From: JBJFGR01 sp051892875
GTDB taxonomy: Bacteria > Pseudomonadota > Gammaproteobacteria > Enterobacterales > Succinivibrionaceae
Assembly (NCBI GenBank): GCA_051892875.1
Contig: JBJFGR010000054.1
Span: forward strand, 1-58,829
DNA: 58,829 nt
Reading direction: 5' to 3'
Under the pieces are notes generated by a model, which did no database searches, was not told the origin of the DNA, and was given only the letters and a program-made list of their open reading frames with translations. Positions within the stretch are counted from its first letter, which is position 1, and each line of letters starts with the position of its first letter. The translations under genes and the position numbers were made by a program. Below, one piece after another: positions 45,067 to 53,338 of this stretch.

Positions 45067-45495
45067 ATGGCAAAGAAAGTTCAAGCATACATTAAGCTTC
45101 AAGTAAAGGCTGGTATGGCTAATCCTGCACCTCCAGTTGGTCCTGCTTTAGGTCAACAAGGTGTTAATATTATGGAATTCTGTAAGGCGTTTAACGCTCG
45201 TACAGATAAAATGGATAAAGGTTCTCCTGTTCCTGTAATCATAACAGTATATGCAGATAAATCATTTACATTTGTATTAAAAACCCCTCCTGCTTCGTAT
45301 TTAATTAAGAAGACATTGGGTATTGAAACAGCGTCTCATAAGCCAGGTAAAGAAGTTGCTGGTAAGATAACAAAAGCTCAGTTATTAGAAATTGTTGCTA
45401 AGAAAGATGGTGATATGACTGGTGCTGATGCAGAAGCTTCAGCAAGATCAATTGCGGGTACAGCGCGTTCAATGGGTATTCAGGTGGAGGACTAA
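45067..45495 (+). CDS. rplK: 50S ribosomal protein L11
   Basis: 142 residues, the family length. KVQAYIKLQVKAGMANPAPP, VGPALGQQGVNIMEFCKAFN and KTPPASYLIKKTLGIE are the conserved amino-terminal and hinge regions. Binds 23S rRNA helices 43-44 at the GTPase centre. Four bases precede rplA. Confidence 0.97.
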   Translation: MAKKVQAYIKLQVKAGMANPAPPVGPALGQQGVNIMEFCKAFNARTDKMDKGSPVPVIITVYADKSFTFVLKTPPASYLIKKTLGIETASHKPGKEVAGKITKAQLLEIVAKKDGDMTGADAEASARSIAGTARSMGIQVED

Positions 45496-45498
45496 TCG

Positions 45499-46194
45499 AT
45501 GGCAAAGTTATCAAAGCGCATGAAAGCTATTAAAGAGTCTGTTGATAAGTCAAAGGAATATAGCTTAGAAGAAGGTTTTGCTTTAATAAGTAAGTTCGCG
45601 ACTTGTAAGTTTGATGAATCAGTAGATGTGTGTATTCACTTAGGTATTGATGCGCGTAAGTCAGACCAAACAGTTCGTGGTTCAGTTGTTATGCCTAATG
45701 GCACAGGTAAGACTGTACGTGTAGCTGTATTTACACAAGGTGCGAAGGCTGACGAAGCTAAGGCTGCGGGTGCTGAATATGTAGGTATGGAAGAATTAGC
45801 AGCTCAAATCAAGAAGAACGAAATTTCATTTGATGTTGTTATTGCTTCTCCTGATGCAATGAGAGTAGTTGGTCAATTAGGTCAAGTTTTAGGTCCTCGT
45901 GGTTTAATGCCAAATCCTAAAGTTGGTACAGTTACTCCTAATGTTGCTGAAGCTGTTAAGAATGCGAAAGCAGGTCAGGTTAGATACCGCAACGATAAGC
46001 AAGGTAATATCCAAGCATCAATTGGTAAGGCAAGTTTTGAACCTGCAAAACTAGTAGAAAATTTAAATGCACTAGTTTCAGCTATAAAGAAAGCTAAGCC
46101 ATCTACATCTAAAGGTCAGTATATTCAGAAGGTTTGCATATCTTCTACAATGGGTGCTGGCGTAACATTAGATAAGTCATTATTGGCTGATTAA
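45499..46194 (+). CDS. rplA: 50S ribosomal protein L1
   Basis: 231 residues. Conserved SVVMPNGTGKTVRVAVFTQG, VLGPRGLMPNPKVGTVTPNV and the end region CISSTMGAGVTLD. Forms the mobile L1 stalk and usually represses its own operon. Followed by the L10 leader. Confidence 0.97.
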   Translation: MAKLSKRMKAIKESVDKSKEYSLEEGFALISKFATCKFDESVDVCIHLGIDARKSDQTVRGSVVMPNGTGKTVRVAVFTQGAKADEAKAAGAEYVGMEELAAQIKKNEISFDVVIASPDAMRVVGQLGQVLGPRGLMPNPKVGTVTPNVAEAVKNAKAGQVRYRNDKQGNIQASIGKASFEPAKLVENLNALVSAIKKAKPSTSKGQYIQKVCISSTMGAGVTLDKSLLAD

Positions 46195-46227
46195 TGTTCT
46201 TTAGTGTTATATAAAGTTTTATTTTGA

Positions 46228-46376
46228 TTGGGGGTTCATCTCCCGTCAAAGACCGCAGGTGGGAAACCTTAATTTCCTGCGTAGACGGAAATGACTCAGA
46301 TAGAAGATTTCTTCTGGTTATTTTCATTGTACCCTAAATGGGGTTTTTGCCTGTAAAGGCTTTCCAGGAGTTTTGC
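46228..46376 (+). promoter_or_regulatory. Ribosomal protein L10 leader
   Basis: Structured leader before rplJ. The kink-turn-like core GTCAAAGACCGCAGGTGGG with the partner CCTGCGTAGACGG is characteristic of the L10/L12 binding site that controls translation of rplJL. Downstream, ACCC/GGGG plus T5 (46331-46347) may be a weak attenuator, and CCTG/CAGG near 46351-46368 would partly hide the rplJ ribosome-binding site. Confidence 0.8.
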
Positions 46377-46379
46377 TAA

Positions 46380-46880
46380 ATGGCATTATTAATTGAAGAC
46401 AAGAAAGCAATTGTTGCTGAAGTTGCTCAAGTTGCCAAGGAAGCTAAATCAGCTGTAGTTGCAGATGCTCGTGGTACAACAGCAGCTAATATAACTGCTT
46501 TACGTAAGTTATGTAGAGAAAATAATGTTTACGCTCGCGTAGTTCGTAATACATTGTTAACTCGCGCTGTTGAAGGTACTGAATTTGCAAATTTGGCTGA
46601 AACTTTTACTGGACCAAGTTTAATTGCATTTTCTATGGATCATCCAGGTGCTGCTGCACGACTATTCAAAGAATTTGCAAAGACAACTGATAAGTTCAGT
46701 ATTAAAGGTGCTTCATTTGATGGTGAATTTATTAGAGCTGAACAAATTGATAAGTTGGCTACTTTACCAACATACGAAGAAGCTATTGCACGCTTAATGG
46801 CTTGTATGAAGGAAGCTGCAGCTGGTAAGTTAGTAAGAACTTTAGCTGCATATGGTGATAAGCTAAAAGAAGCTGCTTAA
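46380..46880 (+). CDS. rplJ: 50S ribosomal protein L10
   Basis: 166 residues. MALLIEDKKAIVAEVAQVAK, VVADARGTTAANITALRKLC and YARVVRNTLLTRAVEGT are typical; the Ala-rich carboxy helix binds L7/L12 dimers. With L12 it represses its own translation through the leader upstream. It is 32 bases before rplL. Confidence 0.97.
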   Translation: MALLIEDKKAIVAEVAQVAKEAKSAVVADARGTTAANITALRKLCRENNVYARVVRNTLLTRAVEGTEFANLAETFTGPSLIAFSMDHPGAAARLFKEFAKTTDKFSIKGASFDGEFIRAEQIDKLATLPTYEEAIARLMACMKEAAAGKLVRTLAAYGDKLKEAA

Positions 46881-46912
46881 TTTTGTAACAATTATTTATT
46901 AGGATTTAAAAA

Positions 46913-47275
46913 ATGACTAAAGAAGAAATTTTAGATGCGATTGCTCAAATGTCTGTTATGGAAGTTGTAGAATTAGTTTCTGCAATGGAAGAAAAGTTCG
47001 GTGTTTCTGCTGCTGCTGCTGTTGTAGCTGGTCCAGCTGCTGGTGCTGCTGCTGAAGAAGAAAAGACTGAATTCGACGTTGTATTAGCTGAAATCGGTGC
47101 TAACAAGGTTGCTGTAATTAAAGCTGTTCGCGGTGCTACAGGTTTAGGCTTGAAGGAAGCTAAAGATTTAGTTGAATCTGCTCCAGCTAAGATCAAGGAA
47201 GCTGCAAGCAAGGATGAAGCTGAAAAGATCAAGAAAGACCTAGAAGATGCTGGTGCTAAGGTTGAATTAAAATAA
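46913..47275 (+). CDS. rplL: 50S ribosomal protein L7/L12
   Basis: 120 residues. Dimerising amino-terminal helices, an Ala-rich hinge (GPAAGAAAEEEKTEF) and the globular factor-binding domain with VIKAVRGATGLGLKEAKDLV. It is followed by a strong terminator and then ridA, not by rpoB as in nearly all bacteria. Confidence 0.97.
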   Translation: MTKEEILDAIAQMSVMEVVELVSAMEEKFGVSAAAAVVAGPAAGAAAEEEKTEFDVVLAEIGANKVAVIKAVRGATGLGLKEAKDLVESAPAKIKEAASKDEAEKIKKDLEDAGAKVELK

Positions 47276-47295
47276 TTTACTTTTCGTTATTAAAG

Positions 47296-47322
47296 AGCTA
47301 GACTATGTCTAGCTTTTTTTTT
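47296..47322 (+). terminator. Intrinsic terminator after rplL
   Basis: AGCTAGAC pairs perfectly with GTCTAGCT around TAT, followed by nine T. It ends the rplKAJL unit where rpoBC would normally follow. Confidence 0.9.
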
Positions 47323-47335
47323 GAGGATTTTAATT

Positions 47336-47716
47336 ATGAAAGAAGTTATCAATACAGATAAGGCTCCTAAAGCTATTGGGCCATATGTTCAAGCAGTGAA
47401 GGCTGGTAATTTTTTATTTACTTCAGGACAAATTGCATTAGATCCTGCTACTAATACCTTGGTAGACGGAGATGTAGCAATTCAAACAGAACGCGTATGT
47501 AATAATTTAATTGCTATACTAGAAAAATCAGGTTATACCGTAGATAATGTTGTTAAAACAACATGTTTTATAAAAAATATGAATGATTTTTCTAAATTTA
47601 ATGAAGTTTATGCAAAATACTTTGGTAATCAAGCACCTGCTAGATCTTGTGTTGAGGTTGCAAGATTACCTAAAGATGTTCTTTGCGAAGTAGAAGTTAT
47701 AGCCTATAGGGATTAA
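47336..47716 (+). CDS. ridA: RidA family enamine/imine deaminase
   Basis: 126 residues from ATG 47336 (MKEVINTDKAPKAIGPYVQA), with GAGGA nine bases upstream. The family signature ends the protein: APARSCVEVARLPKDVLCEV, with the substrate-binding Arg. Hydrolyses reactive enamines made by PLP enzymes. It occupies the site normally held by rpoB and is two bases before tusD. Confidence 0.93.
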   Translation: MKEVINTDKAPKAIGPYVQAVKAGNFLFTSGQIALDPATNTLVDGDVAIQTERVCNNLIAILEKSGYTVDNVVKTTCFIKNMNDFSKFNEVYAKYFGNQAPARSCVEVARLPKDVLCEVEVIAYRD

Positions 47717-47718
47717 AT

Positions 47719-48051
47719 TTGTCTATTGCTTTAGTTTATACTCACTCACCATCAGAGTCGTCATTATTAGAATTTTTTATTGAATTTTGTAAAACTCTAT
47801 GTAATCAGGGTTTTTCTGTCGTAGTTTTCTTTTATTCTGATGGTGTTTTATGTTTAGACCCTCAAGTTAATTTTGGTTTTCAAAAATTTCTGAATGATAT
47901 TTCAGAATTAAATAAAAACAATGTAAAGTTATTCGCATGCGAAACAATTGTTGCAAATCTAAAAATTAATTTGCCGTCTTGTATGATTTCTTTAACTCTA
48001 GCTGAGTTTTCAGATATTCTATGTAAAACAAATTATTTTTGGAAATTGTAG
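47719..48051 (+). CDS. tusD: Sulfur relay protein TusD
   Basis: 110 residues (Escherichia coli 128). Part of TusBCD, which passes persulfide sulfur from TusA to TusE for 2-thiouridine in tRNA wobble positions. DsrE fold: IALVYTHSPSESSLLEFF, VVVFFYSDGVLCLDPQ; the sulfur-carrying Cys is in KLFACETIVANL. TTG start. tusD-tusC-tusB lie just before rpsL, as in enterobacteria, which supports the assignment. Confidence 0.85.
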   Translation: MSIALVYTHSPSESSLLEFFIEFCKTLCNQGFSVVVFFYSDGVLCLDPQVNFGFQKFLNDISELNKNNVKLFACETIVANLKINLPSCMISLTLAEFSDILCKTNYFWKL

Positions 48052-48053
48052 TT

Positions 48054-48398
48054 ATGTTTGAGAAGAGTATAGCTTGTATATTTCAGACTCCATCTATTAA
48101 TAAAATAGAAAGTACTTTGAATTTCGCTTTGGGTATTAGTGTTTTTTGTGAAGTAAAAGTTTTTATTTTTCGAGATATAATTTCATATTTACTAACTGAT
48201 GCTAGTAATCAATCATCTCTTAAAATGTTGTTAAAAAAGATGCAAATGCTAGAACTATATGATATACCTATGTACACGAACTATGTGGATAATCCTTTGG
48301 TTTTAGGTAATGAATATAAGTTATTGCCAATAATAGAGGTTTCTACTAATGATTTTTTTGATCTAATATCAAAAACTGATTTCAAATTTGGGATGTAA
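48054..48398 (+). CDS. tusC: Sulfur relay protein TusC
   Basis: 114 residues from ATG 48054 (MFEKSIACIFQ). DsrE/F-type protein; FALGISVFCEVKVFIFRDII and LELYDIPMYTNYVDN correspond to the TusC fold and its Tyr-Asp loop. Weaker sequence conservation than TusD; identity relies on order between tusD and tusB. The next gene starts two bases after its stop. Confidence 0.82.
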   Translation: MFEKSIACIFQTPSINKIESTLNFALGISVFCEVKVFIFRDIISYLLTDASNQSSLKMLLKKMQMLELYDIPMYTNYVDNPLVLGNEYKLLPIIEVSTNDFFDLISKTDFKFGM

Positions 48399-48399
48399 T

Positions 48400-48684
48400 A
48401 TGTTGCATGTAATAATTAATGATAATAATGATTATTTATCACTAAAAGACTGTTTACAATCTATATCTGATGATGATGCTTTATTGCTTTTGTCCAAAGC
48501 TGTTAGCGTTTTTAAGGATATAGATTCAGAACTTTGTGTCGAAATTTCTCAAGTTAAAAATCTATTTGTTTGTAGGACAGATTTGATTGAACAAAATATT
48601 ATTAGATGGTATGGCGTAGATATAGATTGTAATGGTATTATTTCATTAATTAAAAAATTTGGTAATCCATATACATGGAAATAA
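48400..48684 (+). CDS. tusB: Sulfur relay protein TusB
   Basis: 94 residues from ATG 48400 (MLHVIINDNND). DALLLLSKAVSVF and the carboxy end match the small DsrH/TusB family. Third subunit of the TusBCD complex. An in-frame TTG at 48388 lies inside tusC and is unlikely. Confidence 0.82.
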   Translation: MLHVIINDNNDYLSLKDCLQSISDDDALLLLSKAVSVFKDIDSELCVEISQVKNLFVCRTDLIEQNIIRWYGVDIDCNGIISLIKKFGNPYTWK

Positions 48685-48693
48685 TTTTTTATA

Positions 48694-48722
48694 TTGAATT
48701 TTTTGTTTTATAAATGTATAAT
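48694..48722 (+). promoter_or_regulatory. Promoter of the str operon (rpsL)
   Basis: TTGAAT at 48694-48699, 17-base spacer, TATAAT at 48717-48722, about 87 bases before rpsL. A second TATAAT at 48743-48748 has no good -35. Confidence 0.55.
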
Positions 48723-48808
48723 GCCATGGTTCGAATTATGTGTATAATTTTGCTAGGTTATAACATAATTTTTTTTAGTTTACTATTTGATTGGGAGCAT
48801 TAAATTTA

Positions 48809-49183
48809 ATGTCAACTATTAATCAGCTAGTACGTAAGCCTCGTGTAAAGCAAGTAGTTAAAAATAAAGTTCCAGCATTAGCTGCTTGTCCTCAAAAACG
48901 TGGTGTATGTACTCGTGTTTATACTACAACACCAAAGAAGCCTAACTCAGCAATGCGTAAGGTTTGTCGTGTACGTTTAACTAATGGTTTTGAAGTTTCT
49001 TCTTACATTGGTGGTGAAGGACATAACTTACAGGAACACAGCGTAGTTTTGATTCGCGGTGGCCGTGTTAAGGATTTACCTGGTGTTCGTTATCATACCA
49101 TTCGTGGGGCTTTAGACTGTGCTGGTGTAAAAGATCGCAAGCAAGGTCGCTCAAAGTATGGTGTTAAAAAGCCTAAGGCTTAA
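48809..49183 (+). CDS. rpsL: 30S ribosomal protein S12
   Basis: 124 residues from ATG 48809 (MSTINQLVRKPR). Decoding-centre protein; TTTPKKPNSAMRKVCRVRLT and VLIRGGRVKDLPGVRYHTIR are conserved. Lys residues where streptomycin-resistance mutations occur are the wild-type ones (TPKKPNS). Start chosen by family and by GGGAG upstream. Confidence 0.97.
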   Translation: MSTINQLVRKPRVKQVVKNKVPALAACPQKRGVCTRVYTTTPKKPNSAMRKVCRVRLTNGFEVSSYIGGEGHNLQEHSVVLIRGGRVKDLPGVRYHTIRGALDCAGVKDRKQGRSKYGVKKPKA

Positions 49184-49258
49184 TGGTTCCCGTTAAGTAA
49201 GGCCAAGCTTTTTTGTTTTTTTGTTTTGGGTATAACCTGAAAGTACGAGGATATAAAA

Positions 49259-49729
49259 ATGCCAAGACGTCGTGTTGTTGGTCAACGTAAAATTTTACCA
49301 GATCCAAAATTTGGTTCTGAATTGTTAGCAAAGTTCATCAATGTTGTTATGGTTGATGGAAAGAAGTCAGTTTCTGAAAGTATTGTTTATGGTGCATTAG
49401 ATATTATTGCTGAAAAAAGCGGTAAATCTCATTTAGATATTTTTGAAGAAGCTTTAGATCATATTCGTCCTACAGTTGAAGTTAAGTCTCGTCGTGTAGG
49501 TGGTTCAACTTATCAGGTACCAGTTGAAGTTCGCCCACTACGTCGTAATGCTTTAGCAATGCGTTGGTTAGTAGAAGCCGCTCGCTCCCGTGGTGAAAAG
49601 TCCATGGCTCAGCGCCTAGCAGGTGAGCTATTAGACGCTGCTGAAAACAAAGGCACTGCAGTTAAGAAGCGTGAAGACGTTCATCGTATGGCTGAAGCTA
49701 ACAAGGCTTTTGCTCACTACCGCTGGTAG
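49259..49729 (+). CDS. rpsG: 30S ribosomal protein S7
   Basis: 156 residues. MPRRRVVGQRKILPDPKFGS, VEVKSRRVGGSTYQVPVEVR and REDVHRMAEANKAFAHYRW are as in the family. Nucleates the 30S head. Followed by a short hairpin (AACTTTCTG/CAGAAAGTT, 49739-49764) before fusA. Confidence 0.97.
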   Translation: MPRRRVVGQRKILPDPKFGSELLAKFINVVMVDGKKSVSESIVYGALDIIAEKSGKSHLDIFEEALDHIRPTVEVKSRRVGGSTYQVPVEVRPLRRNALAMRWLVEAARSRGEKSMAQRLAGELLDAAENKGTAVKKREDVHRMAEANKAFAHYRW

Positions 49730-49738
49730 TTTATGTTT

Positions 49739-49771
49739 AACTTTCTGTTGAAAAGCAGAAAGTTATTTTGT
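49739..49771 (+). terminator. Weak attenuator-like hairpin between rpsG and fusA
   Basis: AACTTTCTG (49739-49747) pairs with CAGAAAGTT (49756-49764), followed by ATTTTGTTT. The T tract is interrupted, so partial read-through is expected. Confidence 0.45.
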
Positions 49772-49797
49772 TTCGGTTATAGAATGAGGAATTCATT

Positions 49798-51897
49798 TTG
49801 GCTCGTCAAACCCCAATTGCTCAATACCGTAATATTGGTATTTCTGCACATATAGATGCTGGTAAGACAACTACTACAGAACGTATTTTGTTTTATACTG
49901 GTAAGAATCATAAATTAGGTGAAGTTCATGATGGTGCGGCTACCATGGACTGGATGGAACAAGAACAAGAACGTGGTATCACTATTACTTCAGCAGCAAC
50001 AACGTGTTTCTGGAGTGGTATGAGTCATCAGTACCCGCAACATCGTTTTAATATTATTGATACCCCGGGTCACGTTGACTTTACAATTGAAGTAGAACGT
50101 TCAATGCGTGTTTTAGATGGTGCTGTAATGGTTTATTGTGCAGTAGGTGGTGTTCAACCACAGTCTGAAACAGTATGGCGTCAAGCAAATAAATATCATG
50201 TTCCTCGCATTGCGTTCATTAATAAGATGGATAGAACTGGTGCAAATTTCTTCAGAGCTGTTGAACAAATTAAGACTAGATTAAAAGGTAATCCTGTGCC
50301 TGTTGTTTTGCCAATTGGTTCAGAAGATAATTTTATTGGTGTTGTTGATTTAATCAAGTGTAAAGAAATTGCATGGAATACAGAAGACCAAGGTGTAACG
50401 TTTGAATATAAAGATATACCAGAAGAAATGACTGATTTGGTTGAAGAATGGCGTCAGAAAATGATTGAAGCTGCTGCTGAAGCAGATGAAACACTTCTTG
50501 ATAAGTTCTTTGGCGGTGAAGAATTAACAGAAGAAGAAATTGTTTCTGGTTTACGTAAGCGTACAATTGCTTGTGAAATAGTACCTGTGACTTGCGGTTC
50601 AGCATTCAAAAATAAGGGTGTTCAGAGAATGTTAGACGCGGTTATCGATTTCTTACCTGCTCCAACAGATATTCCAGCTATTAATGGTGAATTATTAGAT
50701 GGTAGTCAAGCTTGTAGACATACTAGCGATTCAGAACCTTTCTCAGCGTTAGCATTTAAGATTGCTACAGATCCATTTGTTGGTAACTTAACATTCTTCC
50801 GTTGTTACTCAGGTGTTATTAATTCAGGTGATTTTGTTTTGAATGCCGCTAAAGGCAAGCGTGAACGTTTCGGTCGTATAGTTCAGATGCATGCAAACAA
50901 ACGTGAAGAAATTAAAGAAGTAAGAGCTGGTGATATCGCCGCTGCTATAGGTCTAAAAGATGTAACAACTGGTGATACATTGTGCGTAGAAAGTGACCCA
51001 ATTATTCTAGAAAGAATGGAATTCCCTGAACCAGTTATTTCTGTAGCAGTTGAACCAAAGACAAAGGCAGATCAGGAAAAGATGGCTTTGGCTCTTCAAA
51101 GATTGGCTCAAGAAGACCCTTCATTCAGAGTACATACTGATGAAGAATCTGGTCAGACAATTATTTCAGGCATGGGGGAATTGCACTTAGATATCATTGT
51201 TGACCGAATGAAGCGTGAGTTCAAGGTTGAAGCTAATGTTGGTAAGCCACAGGTAGCATATCGTGAAACAATTAGATCATCTACTGAAATTGAAGGTAAG
51301 TTTGTTCGTCAATCTGGTGGTCGTGGTCAATATGGTCATTGTTGGTTGAAACTTGAGCCTCAAGAACCTGGTAAAGGTTATGAGTTTGTTAATGAAATTG
51401 TTGGTGGGGTTATTCCTAAAGAATATATTCCAGCAGTTGATAAGGGTGTTCAGGAACAGATTGCTAATGGTGTTTTAGCAGGTTACCCAGTTGTAGATGT
51501 AAAAGTTACTGTATTTGATGGTTCTTATCACGAAGTTGACTCATCAGAAATGGCATTCAAAATTGCTGGTTCTATGGCGTTCAAGGCTGGTTTTATGAAG
51601 GCTAACCCTGTTTTACTTGAACCATTGATGAAAGTTGAAGTAGAAACTCCTGAAGATTACATGGGTGATGTAATTGGTGACTTGAATCGTAGACGCGGTA
51701 TCGTAGAGGGAATGGAAGATGGTCCTTCTGGTAAGATTGTAAGAGCAATGGTACCATTAGCAGAAATGTTTGGTTATGCTACAGATCTTCGTTCTCAGAC
51801 TCAAGGTCGTGCATCATATGTGATGGAATTTGGTCGTTACGCTGAAACTCCGAAGAATATTGCAGATGCAGTAATTGAAGCTCGTCAAAGCAAGTAA
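49798..51897 (+). CDS. fusA: Elongation factor G
   Basis: Ribosomal translocase, 699 residues. G1 AHIDAGKTTTTERILFYTG, RGITITSAATT, DTPGHVDFT, NKMDRTGA, then domains II-V including GMGELHLDIIVDRMKREF. TTG start with GAGGA upstream. It lies between rpsG and the second tuf, the str order. Confidence 0.97.
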   Translation: MARQTPIAQYRNIGISAHIDAGKTTTTERILFYTGKNHKLGEVHDGAATMDWMEQEQERGITITSAATTCFWSGMSHQYPQHRFNIIDTPGHVDFTIEVERSMRVLDGAVMVYCAVGGVQPQSETVWRQANKYHVPRIAFINKMDRTGANFFRAVEQIKTRLKGNPVPVVLPIGSEDNFIGVVDLIKCKEIAWNTEDQGVTFEYKDIPEEMTDLVEEWRQKMIEAAAEADETLLDKFFGGEELTEEEIVSGLRKRTIACEIVPVTCGSAFKNKGVQRMLDAVIDFLPAPTDIPAINGELLDGSQACRHTSDSEPFSALAFKIATDPFVGNLTFFRCYSGVINSGDFVLNAAKGKRERFGRIVQMHANKREEIKEVRAGDIAAAIGLKDVTTGDTLCVESDPIILERMEFPEPVISVAVEPKTKADQEKMALALQRLAQEDPSFRVHTDEESGQTIISGMGELHLDIIVDRMKREFKVEANVGKPQVAYRETIRSSTEIEGKFVRQSGGRGQYGHCWLKLEPQEPGKGYEFVNEIVGGVIPKEYIPAVDKGVQEQIANGVLAGYPVVDVKVTVFDGSYHEVDSSEMAFKIAGSMAFKAGFMKANPVLLEPLMKVEVETPEDYMGDVIGDLNRRRGIVEGMEDGPSGKIVRAMVPLAEMFGYATDLRSQTQGRASYVMEFGRYAETPKNIADAVIEARQSK

Positions 51898-51906
51898 TTT
51901 TATTGT

Positions 51907-51943
51907 CTGCCTAGTATAAGTTTTCTAGGCAGTTGAATTTTTT
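51907..51943 (+). terminator. Attenuator-like hairpin between fusA and the second tuf
   Basis: CTGCCTAG (51907-51914) pairs perfectly with CTAGGCAG (51925-51932), followed by TTGAATTTTTT. The T tract begins six bases after the stem, so it may only attenuate transcription into tuf. Confidence 0.5.
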
Positions 51944-51961
51944 AACATAAGGAATAAAACC

Positions 51962-53146
51962 GTGTCAAAGGAAAAGTTTGAACGTACAAAAACACACGTA
52001 AACGTTGGTACAATCGGTCATGTTGACCATGGTAAGACTACATTAACAGCTGCAATCACTACAGTATTATCAAAGAAATTTGGTGGTGAAGCACGTGCAT
52101 TTGATCAGATTGATAATGCGCCAGAAGAAAAAGCACGTGGTATAACAATTAATACATCACATGTTGAATATGATACAGAAAAACGTCACTATGCACATGT
52201 AGACTGTCCAGGACACGCAGACTATGTAAAGAACATGATTACAGGTGCTGCACAGATGGATGGAGCTATATTAGTAGTAGCTGCAACAGATGGTCCAATG
52301 CCACAAACACGTGAACACATCTTATTAGCAAGACAGGTAGGTGTACCATATATCATAGTATTCTTAAACAAGTGTGATATGGTAGACGACGAAGAATTGT
52401 TAGACTTAGTGGAAATGGAAGTTCGTGAATTATTATCAGAATACGATTTCCCTGGTGATGATACACCGATTATTCGTGGTTCAGCACTTGGTGCATTAAA
52501 TGGTGAAGCTAAGTGGGAAGAAAAGGTATTAGAATTAGCTGCAACATTAGATAGCTACATACCAGATCCTGTACGTGATATTGATCACCCATTCTTATTA
52601 CCAATTGAAGACGTATTTTCAATTTCAGGACGTGGTACAGTAGTAACAGGTCGTGTAGAACGTGGTATCATCAAGGTTGGTGAAGAAATTGAAATAGTTG
52701 GTATAAAGCCAACAGTAAAGACAACTTGTACAGGTGTAGAAATGTTCCGCAAGTTGTTAGATGAAGGCCGTGCTGGTGAAAACATAGGTGTGTTATTGCG
52801 TGGTACAAAGCGTGATGAAGTGGAACGTGGTCAGGTAATAGCAAAGCCAGGTTCAATTACACCACATACTAAGTTTGAATCAGAAGTGTACGTATTGACA
52901 AAGGAAGAAGGTGGTCGTCATACACCATTTGTTAAGGGTTATCGTCCACAGTTCTATTTTAGAACAACAGATATCACTGGAACAATTGAATTAGAAGGTG
53001 ATGCTGAAATGGTAATGCCTGGTGATAATGTTAAGATGATAGTAACATTAATTCATCCAGTAGCAATGGAACAAGGCTTACGTTTTGCTATCCGTGAAGG
53101 TGGTCGTACAGTAGGTGCTGGTGTTGTTGCTAAGGTTATTGAATAA
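51962..53146 (+). CDS. tuf: Elongation factor Tu, second copy
   Basis: 394 residues identical to the first copy, from a GTG start with AAGGA upstream. By position this is tufA, downstream of fusA. Nucleotide identity seems complete from the second base of the start codon to a few bases beyond the stop, while flanks are unrelated, which points to gene conversion. The S10 operon, which follows tufA in many gammaproteobacteria, does not follow here. Confidence 0.98.
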   Translation: MSKEKFERTKTHVNVGTIGHVDHGKTTLTAAITTVLSKKFGGEARAFDQIDNAPEEKARGITINTSHVEYDTEKRHYAHVDCPGHADYVKNMITGAAQMDGAILVVAATDGPMPQTREHILLARQVGVPYIIVFLNKCDMVDDEELLDLVEMEVRELLSEYDFPGDDTPIIRGSALGALNGEAKWEEKVLELAATLDSYIPDPVRDIDHPFLLPIEDVFSISGRGTVVTGRVERGIIKVGEEIEIVGIKPTVKTTCTGVEMFRKLLDEGRAGENIGVLLRGTKRDEVERGQVIAKPGSITPHTKFESEVYVLTKEEGGRHTPFVKGYRPQFYFRTTDITGTIELEGDAEMVMPGDNVKMIVTLIHPVAMEQGLRFAIREGGRTVGAGVVAKVIE

Positions 53147-53175
53147 TAGATAATTCTTATTATTTTTGATTATTG

Positions 53176-53206
53176 GGCTAGATTTCATTTGAAATTTAGC
53201 CTTTTT
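53176..53206 (+). terminator. Intrinsic terminator after the second tuf
   Basis: GGCTAGATTTCA pairs with TGAAATTTAGCC (one G-T pair), followed by five T. It ends the str operon. The rest of 53147-53338 holds no gene. Confidence 0.85.
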
Positions 53207-53338
53207 GTTATGCATTCTAAATATTTTTTTAGATAATAAAATATATTATATATGTATGATTTTTGATTAGAAACGGGAAAAGGTACAGATACATTTGAAA
53301 TTATATTTTATTCGATTCTGTACCTATGCAATATGAGG

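Noticed and set aside
46945..47232. Antisense open frame of 95 codons opposite rplL
   Set aside because: Ala-rich shadow of the Ala/Glu-rich L7/L12 gene without a ribosome-binding site.
47321..47335. Upstream TTG start for ridA
   Set aside because: It lies in the T run of the rplL terminator; ATG 47336 has a proper ribosome-binding site and matches family length.
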